NCBI GenBank assembly: GCA_015179125.1
Contig: WHVA01000269.1
Span: 1-64,000 of the forward strand
Origin: Gautieria morchelliformis
Taxonomy: Eukaryota; Basidiomycota; Agaricomycetes; Gomphales; Gomphaceae
Reading direction: 5' to 3'
DNA length: 64,000 nucleotides
The position numbers were made by a program, and so were the translations under genes. Shown piece by piece: positions 55,796-64,000 of the stretch (the stretch's first letter is position 1; every line of letters starts with the position of its first letter). The notes beneath the pieces are model-generated. The model worked only from the letters and a program-made list of their open reading frames with translations. It did no database searches and had not been told where the DNA came from.

Positions 55796-58430
55796 CCCCC
55801 CCTTAAGTGGAACACATTCCTACCAGCGCGTTCAGGTGCAGCACCTTGTACTGGGGCAGGGGTTTAGTAAACATGTCTGCTGCCATGTTCTCCATTGGGA
55901 CCTAGTCGATGTGGATGAGTCTCTTGTGGACAGCGTCCCATATGAAATGGTAGTGAATATCTATATGTTTTATGCGAGGGTGGTATTCGTTGTTCTTTGT
56001 GATGGAGATGCCAGAGACGTTGTCTAAGTGGATGGTGATGGATTCTCTCAGTGGTCGAGCTAGCTCCATGATAAATGTTCGGATCTACAGGGCTTCTTTT
56101 GCAGCGTGAGTTGCTGCGATGTATTCAGCCTCCGCTGTTGACAGTGCAACAATAGGCTGTTTCTTCAAACTCCAGGAGACAGCTCCTCTGTCGATCGTGA
56201 ACACATACCTGGATATGGAGTGTCTATGCTTCTGTGAGGCCCAGTCCATGTCTGAGAAAGCCTTTAAGCCCTGTCACAATCCTCCAATGACAAGCCACAT
56301 GCCTTTTGTTCCCTTCAGGTGGTGAAATACCCTTTTGACCGCTTCCCAGTGTGCCCTCCCTGGGTTCTGCATAAACTGTGCCAGGAAGGATATGGCGAAT
56401 GAGATGTCCAGGTGTGTGCCCAGCACCATGTACATGAGGGAGCTGATGGCCTCTCTGTAGGTACATTACGCATGTTGTTGTATTGTCGAGGGGTGAATGG
56501 GGATTGCGATATGGAGAGTTTGTGGTGAGGGTCAAGTGGCGTACTAAGGGGGTTGGCATCCTGTAGATTAAACTGCTCTAGGATTCTTTCAATGTAAGCA
56601 CACTGTGAGAGTGAGAGCGTGTGTAGCTTACGATTGCATTTAACCTCTATCCCTAGTAGCCAATGGAGATCCCCCATATCCTTGATCTTGAGGATAGTGC
56701 GCAATTCGTCCTTGAATTTGCGGATCATGGCTTTTGAGTTGCCAGCCATGGTGAAATTGTCGACATCGACGGCAACAATGAGGGCATCCTGGTCAGTGTA
56801 CCTGTGGAACACAGCATGCTATGCTTCACATCGCGTGAATCCAAACCTGTGCATAATACTGCACAGCATATCGTACCATTCCCTCCCTGACTGTTTTAAG
56901 CCGTAGATCGCGCAGTTGAGGCAGCAGACTTGAGGTTTTTGTCCAGGGACTTCATAGCCTCTGGCCTGACACATGTAGACTGTCTCCATAATCAAGGCAT
57001 TGAGGTATGCACCATCAACACCACCACCTTACTAAGTAGATCCCATGCTTCTTGCTTCCTACCACCACTACTACCACCACCACCACACATAATTTTCAAG
57101 CACAGCTCCACGATGATGGCGATAAGGCTGTCATCACTGCCTATATGTCTTATGATGGCCACCTGTGAGTGTCACACATTCAGATTATACATGCTATGCC
57201 CCGATACCTGGTGTGTTGAGATGCACCAAGTGCAATGGTGAACAAGTGCTTGGGAAATATGCATGCAGTTCACCCTAAAGTGGAGGAATAATTGGGCCAT
57301 GGAATGATTGCTATGCATAGTAGCATGAAGTTGTTCACGCATAGAGTAATTCACCTTGAAAAGTTCTCAAAACTAACAGCCATGCCTCTACAGAGCTAAC
57401 ATATAGAATGACAAAGTAACTGTCTGGCATATCATGGGGTTGTCATGTGTAGCTGAGCTTGCATTGACTTTTATCACCTCACTTTGCTTTCCTGACTATG
57501 TGCCAGAATATGGCATGTCCGATCTTAATGGTGACTGTGTTGCCATCTTAGGCCGTGAACATGAGACCCAGTTGATCAGCGTCACTAAGTGGCATACAGG
57601 AGATGTAGAAGAATACAACCAGGCCAAATTTCATCCCAACTTCTCACCTGTCATCCTTGTGTATACACTTGCAATATATGCACTTATGCAGAACTGACCT
57701 GGTATTTACATGAATCAGTTCCTATTTGCTTGCATCAAAATCTCACAGTAAGATTCTGGGTCAGTCTCTTCACCTGCACAGCCCACCCATCATCAGTTTG
57801 AGCGAGCAAGACACTGACTATGTCATCAGGAAAGGATGCACCCCCTCGAGACTGCATGGTGGCATTATAGGTGTGTAAGTCCTTCATCACTTTGTCTAGC
57901 ACATACTCATATGAGATGCCTTGTAAAGCCACGCTGGCAGCAGAAGGTTTGAGGACACAGCTGGAGCATCACAGGACCTTCTCACCTTGCATTTCACCTT
58001 GCGCAGGCAGGCCCAGGTGAGCATGGAGGTCAGATGTGTCAGGAGGGATGTCAGCAACAATCTCATCATGGAATTGGAGATCTGGGTCAGCCAGTGACAA
58101 CTTGGACTTGTTTGCAATGACACCGGGGTGGAGTTTACACAGATGGCAGTCCTGATTCTCCACAAAGACAACATTCCTAGCTCTCTCTAGGCAGTGGTAA
58201 GCCTTCAAGTTTTCTGGGTAACTGACTAACAGAACTGCTGTAGATTTTTGGGTTATCCCTGGGGACGTGGACCCAGCCATGGCAGCCAAGTTCACACAAG
58301 TGCGAGATGTCGGGATGTTTCACAAACCACATTTCATATGGAGTCTTGCCATGAAGAGTGCCTGTATGTATTCTGTTCTTTAGGTACCCGGCAGGACTGA
58401 TGGATTCAGAAACTTGTACATGCACTCAGC
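55796..58430 (-). mobile_element. Decayed copia retrotransposon (element D)
   Basis: The polypurine tract (minus AAGGGGGGG) is at 55796-55804. RNase H lies at about 55810-56250 (MENMAADMFTKPLPQYK, with a Trp codon TGG replaced by TAG just before). RT spans 56315-57020 (VDVDNFTMAGNS in place of YVDD, MGDLHWLLGIEVKC, AIYGLKQSGREWY, YMCQARGYEVPG, GAYLNALIMETVY). Integrase C-terminal sequence lies at 57969-58425 (RIHTGTLHGKTPYEMWF, LVSYPENLKAYHCLERA, VVFVENQDC). A segment of about 0.7 kb without copia identity sits at about 57040-57735. Gag and the integrase core are not found. The element is inactive. Confidence 0.85.
57434..57697 (+). CDS. Unrecognised plus-strand frame inside element D
   Basis: Frame MGLSCVAELALTFITSLCFP continues through YGMSDLNGDCVAILGREHE, TQLISVTKWHTGDVEEYNQ and AKFHPNFSPVILVYTLA. 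The second half reads like a real protein, and the upstream stretch QLHDDGDKAVITAYMSYDGH (near 57103-57165) could be another exon. It lies opposite in strand to element D and interrupts its RT-integrase part. The family is not recognised, so it may be a captured or inserted gene piece. Confidence 0.3.
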   Translation: MGLSCVAELALTFITSLCFPDYVPEYGMSDLNGDCVAILGREHETQLISVTKWHTGDVEEYNQAKFHPNFSPVILVYTLAIYALMQN

Positions 58431-59463
58431 TTGTAAATATGTTTGACTCTGGCCATTTTTGGCCATGCATCTTTGGTTTTATTGTAGCTGCATTGCATAC
58501 CTCTGTATGTCCATTCCATTTCTGACTTGTATCAGTTCAGATAAGCACACCCCAAGCTCTTGCTAGGCAATGATGCTTGTACATAAAAGTAGTTCTGAAT
58601 GTACTTTTTATTAGTCCTAAACAAGCTAGAAACAAGTTCTTTTGGAGCTAAAAAAAAGTGCAAAGTGGGACATTTTCACTACTAGAAATCAGTTCATGGT
58701 AAAGGGCTGAGAATGCTTTGGGAGTTAAAAATCAGTGCTCAAGCACTGATTTTTAGCTGGTTTTGTACTGAAACTCAAGTTCCATTTCATCTGAACTTTA
58801 GGTGCCGGCACTTCCTGCAGTGTGTGGGTGATACACTGAAGCAATATTTCATTGCTAAGTATGCTCAGCACAGGCTATGAGTGGAGCTGTCAAGCCTCTT
58901 CATTGTAATCTCCTTGACAAAATGCAGCTTGTAAACCTGGGGATGCATGTGATCCATATTTATGGGGACTTTTCCCGCTGTGTGACTTGCATGTAAGAGT
59001 ATTTGTATAGTATATCTAAAGTATTTTATTTGACTATTTTATCGCCAGTCAACTACTATGTATAAAGGTTTAGATTGTCTCAAGAATAAGTATAGAATGG
59101 CAGTCAACGTTGCATATGAACCATCCAGCCAACCTCCGGGTGTGGTTAATACACACAGAGTCCATGTGCACTGCAGACCACACTGAATTGACAGAAGACC
59201 AGTTTCATCATGTTTAATTTTTGGATCTGAGTGTGACGCCAAAAAACAAGAACACATAACAAATGTCCAGCGCAACGTAGGTCGCGCTTGCATATATCTG
59301 TGTGGATTGGGCCTCACTACAAGGAGTCCAAGGCTGCAGCGCTGAGTACTGAGTACTAGTCCTTGAGTACTGATGGGCCTGTTGCAGAGGCACGACGAAT
59401 GACGTCACGCTTATATCATCATCATGACGCACCTGGGCGTTTGAGCGTGCCCCAGCGACAAGC
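58431..59463. other. Intergenic region with a perfect palindrome
   Basis: About 1 kb without a supported gene. At 58727-58754 AAAAATCAGTGCT and AGCACTGATTTTT pair over 13 bases with a two-base spacer. GAGTACT repeats occur near 59344-59370. This may include remnants of the 5' end of element D and the VPS39 promoter. Confidence 0.5.
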
Positions 59464-62400
59464 ATGGCTCCATTTTCCACTCATGCCACAGGTATTCATG
59501 GGATCAAAGACAAGATTGAGTCGATGGCTGTTCAAGGTAGTGTGACCCATGAGCTTTTCAAGCTTTTGTCATTGGTACAATAACAGGGGATCGTTTGTTC
59601 ATGGGTACTGGTGGTGGAGATCTACATATATACACCTTCCAGAAAGAGAACGGTCCGCTCCCCACTCAGGTGTCCTTTCCCTAGATTGATCATGATACTC
59701 CAGGAGGCACACCGGATGTTACTCTTTTGGAAACTAAGAAAGGTTTTACTCGTAGATCCATAGACCAGCTAGGGTTTATCAAGGACACTAACTCATTGGT
59801 TATTCTCTCTGGTGTGTACCGTGCTCTGTATCGTTCTCATTTTAATCCGCACTGCCTCAGACAGTGCCGTCTCATTATACTCGCTTCCGGAGTTGATTCA
59901 AATAACACCGCTACCCCAAACACGGACTGCACTTGTCTTCGCTCTGAATACTGCCATTCTTCACGTACTCCCTGATGGTCGTGTTATTGAACCCTCAAGT
60001 GCACCGGGAGATGCAAGGGCGATACCTAGCATTGTCACTCATCTTGCTGTTGGGTGTCGAAAGAAAGTCGTCATTTTCACCTGGAGAGACGGGGAAGCAG
60101 AAGAGCCCAAAGTTAGCGCTAGTGCTTTATTTCCGTTTACGCAGAATTTACTTAACCCCATGTCACAGGAGTTGACATTGCCACATAGTCCTCGCGCAAT
60201 TGCATTTCTTTGTTCAGGCGTCGCCTGCCTCGCGTATACGCAGACCGAACACGTTCTTCTCTCCTTAGATACCATGACGATTTCTGATATCGCATTTCCA
60301 AGTGCCAATAGTGTGACCGTTACAGGGCTGGGTATGGGTATGGGTATGGGTATGGGGGCTTTAACAGGCCTAGGTGGATACATGACACTTGGACTTGGCG
60401 CGAAAGAAAAGAAGCCTTCCATAGCCAGGATAGAGGAAGGAGAGGTACTGATACCCAAAGACAGTGAGTCGTGAGGTCCTTACATGAGCACTTTGTCAAT
60501 GCCAATTCTGTTTAAGATTCGGGCCTTTTTATCGGTCCAGGCGGAAAACCAACGCGATCGACAGGAATTGAGTGGCAAGCCGTTCCAGAAGAAATTGGTC
60601 AGTTTTGAACGGAATCATAATTGTGTGCTGATTGAGTTCAAAAACAATAGTCTTCCAGAAACCATACGTCCTGTCGATACTTCCCCCTGGAGCGATGCCT
60701 GTCAAGACACCGCCTGTGTCAGTACATCCGGGACCCAGCCAATCATCTGTCCTCCAAATCACTTCGACTATCTCTTTGCTACCTGTCCAGACACTAGTTC
60801 CGCCCGATGTTGATGATAACTCTGACTTACGCAGTCGATCAGCGTATACTACCCGTCTCTTAACAGCGTCTTCGCAGACTAAGGGGCCACTGTTCATGAT
60901 TACGACTCCCGTGGATAAAGCAACTGCTGCTGCGGATGGAAGCGCTATCTGGATGCTTTGTATGCAATCTTGGGGGCAGCAGATCAATGAACTTGTAGAT
61001 TCAGGTTCATATGTTGAGGCATTGTCCTTACTTGACATGATGGATCAAGTAATGATGCCAGAGAAGGCATGGTGAATGATACCTTTCGTTTTCTGGCACT
61101 GACACAACCCTTTCAGGAACGACGACTCACACAAATTAGGATCTTGCATGCCGTCTCTTTGTTTTCTGAAGGCAGTTTCGACGATGCTATTAATACGTTC
61201 ATTGAGCTGGACATCAATCCAGCCAAAGTTGTGGCGCTTTACCCAGATTCCATCGCCGGGAGGCTGTCTACACCTAGGGAGAAGTGGTTTGATCTTCATG
61301 GTGGTCGGCCTCCACCAAATTTTATTCAGCCAGATTCAAGTAATGTGACATCACCGCAGGAAAGTTCGATTGTTCCTGTGGTAGAGACCCCAGAGCAGCC
61401 AGGGGGTCCCTCAGCACAAAACCTATCGAGAGGCAAGCCTGCAGGTGGGTTGCTTTGTGACCTCGTGCACTGACTAATCGAATTAACCGGAAAGTTCAAG
61501 TCGACAACTTCCACCGCTCGGTTGAGACTCTTCTGCGGTACCTTGGAGATCGTCGACCCAAGCTGTGGGGCGCCCTTTCTGCGCTACATATATCGCCATC
61601 ACAAGCATCTGAGCATGCTTCCCTGTCCGAAACATCTATCGATGAACTCCTGGATATGCCCAATGCACCTCCCTCGGCCCTCATCCCAAACCAACTAATA
61701 CGTTTTGCGCAAGTAGTAGACACGGCCCTTTTCAAGTCCTATTTAGCCATAAGGCCTAGTCTGTTGGGGCCGTTATGTCGGATTTCCAACTGGTGCGAAG
61801 TATTAGAAGTTGAGCAGGTGCTTCGCAGCAGACAGGTAGGGTTGATTAAGCTTTATATGTATTCAACTAATGTCCAACAGAAATTCTCTGAACTCATCTT
61901 TCTCTACCATGGCAAACAAATGCATGGCAAAGCGCTTTCCCTGCTTCATGAGTGAGTGGCCCGAGCATATATAGACATCAAGTACTTATACTCCGCAGGA
62001 TGAGTGCAAGTGAGGATTCCGCAACCGACAAGCTGGGCCCTACGATCCAGTATCTCCAGAAGTTGGGCCCAGATTACCTACAGCAAATATTCAATGCTGC
62101 ACGTTGGGTATTCGATACCGACAGGGAGATGGCATTTGAAGTAACTTGCAATTTATTGGCGATCAGAACCTCCCCTGATTATTAGCCAGATTTTTACTTC
62201 TGAAGAGACCGAGCTCCCCCGGAAGGATGTTGCGGATTTTCTTGAGGGAATTGATCCATTTCTTTGTATTCGTTACCTGGAGTACCTCATTGACGATCGG
62301 GGAGAAACTTCCTCGATGTTTCATGAGCGCCTTGCCGAGACCTACCTTCATTTGTCTCGCGCGCAAAAGAAACTTGGAAATTCAGGTGATTCTTGTCAAT

Positions 62401-63315
62401 CACCAAATTAACATGCTAATATGCCAACGAATTTCACAATAGCATCCGAACATGCACTGTACTCGAAGCTTTTAAAATTCATAGACGAATCACAACATTA
62501 TCATCTAGATCGGTTATTTGGTCTGCTGCCGTCAGATGGTAAGTTATCGATGTTCTCTGATCAAGCAAGAACCTGAGGGTAGACTAAGACATGTTCGAGG
62601 CGCGAGCTGTTCTCCTTGGTCGACTAGGAAAACACGAAGGTGCATTGGAAATATACGTATATCGTCTACAGGATTACATCAAGGCGGAAGAGTGAGTTTT
62701 ATTGAGCGAATACTGGAGTGTCTCACGTGTTTGCTGTAGATACTGCAAACGCCTCTATCATGCTGACCCCGGGGCACGGGGAATATTCCTCGCTCTATTA
62801 CGCATCTATTTGCAGCCTAGCACATCGTCCAATCTGTTACGACCTGCTTTAGATCTGATTCGTCGACACAGCCCCCGTCTGGATAATGTGGAAACGTTGG
62901 ATCTTCTTCCACCCATGGTGACAGCACAAGACTTGAACGCATTTCTTTGTGAAGCATTACGAGATCCACTCTTCGACACGCAAGTAGTCCGGGAAATCGG
63001 GAAGACCCGATTGGAACAGGTCTCGACCAAACTCGTTGGATTGCAGGCCAAACGTGTAAAAGTTACTGACAGCCGGATGTAGGTTCTGTATGCCTAACAT
63101 AGAACCTACTTATATTTTTTATTTCAGATGTCCCCAGTGCCACAAACGCATCGGAAACAGCGTCATTGCTGTTCACCCTCCCAGGCTAGTGATGATATAT
63201 AAAAGCGATCCCGAAAACGAAATTGACTCATTGCCACAGAGGAGAAGTGACGCATTACACATGTCGCGAAGCCTTCTCTCGCAAGCTTAATGAGAGAACA
63301 CATCGACATATGTAG
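59464..63315 (+). CDS. VPS39: VPS39/VAM6, HOPS complex subunit
   Basis: Starts MAPFSTHATGIHGIKDKIES at 59464. The N-terminal CNH/citron-like propeller gives DRLFMGTGGGDLHIYTFQK, FTRRSIDQLGFIKDTNSLVIL, DSAVSLYSLPELIQITPLP, KKVVIFTWRDGE and LPHSPRAIAFLCSGVACLAY. Further exons hold PYVLSILPPGAMPVKT, the clathrin-like helical region (ERRLTQIRILHAVSLFSEG, DDAINTFIELDINPAKVVAL, CIRYLEYLIDDRGETSS) and the Vps39 domain 2 (LLGRLGKHEGALEIYVYRL). The C-terminal zinc-binding part has CPQCHKRIGNSVIAVHPP and VTHYTCREAFSRKL, ending at 63315. About fifteen short introns are implied. It tethers vacuole membranes through Rab7/Ypt7. A Gly-Met repeat lies in the propeller. Confidence 0.93.
60330..60357 (+). repeat. 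GGGTAT hexanucleotide repeat in the VPS39 propeller
   Basis: About four and a half GGTATG units encode Gly-Met repeats (LGMGMGMGMGALTG) between two propeller strands. It stays in frame. Confidence 0.9.
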
Positions 63316-63673
63316 CTGCTCATATGTACCATATTTCTTAACGGTCGTCCCCTGGGTCTCCCTCCCACACAGACACAGATGCAGACCGAGTGCCGTGGAC
63401 GTGCCTTGCACGTCAAGTCAACTTTGCATATCGAGTTTGATGGTGTGGGGAGTTGAGGGTTGAATAATCACTTGTACAGTTCTATGCACACGTCTGTACG
63501 TACTTACAGCAGCGATTTTGCGTACACTGGCAGCACCCTATATACACCGGGTAAAGCGCTGGATTTCCGTACATTATTTTTCCTCAAGGACATAGTATTT
63601 CCGCTTGACCCCTATGTACTTTCAAGATTAGTGCGGCCGTGGCGACGCTTCGGACTCCGCTAACCAGCCTTAG

Positions 63674-64000
63674 ATGTCCACTTCACCGACAGTCAATACA
63701 TTTGACCGCCCTTCTTCGCCCCCTCATCTCGTTTCTCTTGTTCTTCAGTCCAAGAAGGGGCTCCAACATGGAGAACAGCTTTGCTCTTACGCCCATGATT
63801 TAACGCACAGATCAGCTCGTCAAGCAGTCGACGTTCTAGCATTAGACGCCAAAATACGCTGGATAAAAGAAGGGGTTCTTAATCAGCTGAAAGTAAGATG
63901 GGTTTGAGTGTCGTTGCTGCACATTTCACAGAGACTTATTCCAGGTAGCAGCAGGCGTTGCCAAGTGTATTACCGAGCGTCGAGACAGGCTGGAGGAGGA
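63674..64000 (+). CDS. ATG17: ATG17-like autophagy scaffold, N-terminal part
   Basis: Starts MSTSPTVNTFDRPSSPPHL at 63674, continues LVSLVLQSKKGLQHGEQLC, SYAHDLTHRSARQAVDVLAL and DAKIRWIKEGVLNQLK. An intron (about 63892-63945) joins to VAAGVAKCITERRDRLEEE at the window edge. The pattern of an opening helix with LVLQSKKxLQHGEQLC and a VDVLALDAKxRWI segment is that of Atg17, the coiled scaffold that gathers autophagy proteins at the phagophore assembly site. Only the first about 90 residues are visible, so the call rests on that helix. Confidence 0.72.

Overview
The window looks like nuclear DNA of an agaricomycete (mushroom-forming basidiomycete). Genes are dense and cut by many 45-60 bp GT...AG introns. 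The gene set is typical of wood- or litter-decay basidiomycetes: a class II peroxidase remnant, a GH5 mannanase-like enzyme, a CYP51 sterol demethylase, a Stealth-type xylosylphosphotransferase, and a patatin-NB-ARC-TPR protein. Transposons are Ty1/copia, PIF/Harbinger and a trace of Ty3/gypsy. All calls come from reading the sequence; no search was run.

Layout. 1-13,075 is a transposon nest. A copia pol fragment (1-1109) abuts a degenerate copia element on the minus strand (element A, LTRs 1110-1622 and 11496-11998). A young, apparently intact copia element on the plus strand (element B, 2087-7334) sits inside A, with identical-looking LTRs and a 5-bp target duplication. The 5' LTR of A abuts a truncated PIF/Harbinger transposase (11999-13075). 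13,854-21,500 is a tandem array of three diverging units of a multi-exon gene encoding a low-complexity protein with a C-terminal zinc-finger-like motif. Unit 1 looks intact, unit 2 is partly so, unit 3 is broken. A serine-rich, NLS-bearing gene fragment lies inside unit 2.

22,155-49,424 is a largely single-copy block: 8-amino-7-oxononanoate synthase-like enzyme (with a frameshift), GUP1-type MBOAT acyltransferase, GH5 enzyme, Stealth protein, HUS1 (9-1-1 checkpoint clamp) divergent from a Maf nucleotide pyrophosphatase, cytochrome c oxidase subunit Vb/COX4, a SAM methyltransferase, CYP51/ERG11, a type-B carboxylesterase, ribosomal protein P0, an unassigned fungal gene, and the proteasome subunit SEM1/DSS1.

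49,900-58,430 is again dynamic: a peroxidase pseudogene, then a patatin-NB-ARC-TPR STAND gene with twelve nearly identical 42-residue repeats, then a decayed copia element. 59,464-64,000 returns to cell-biology genes: VPS39/VAM6 (HOPS tethering) and the start of an ATG17-like autophagy scaffold.

The housekeeping genes do not form one pathway. The most distinctive system is the NLR-like patatin-NB-ARC-TPR gene, whose repeat array shows recent unit exchange. The zinc-finger array with its 35-bp inverted repeat and the nested retrotransposons are the next most interesting parts.
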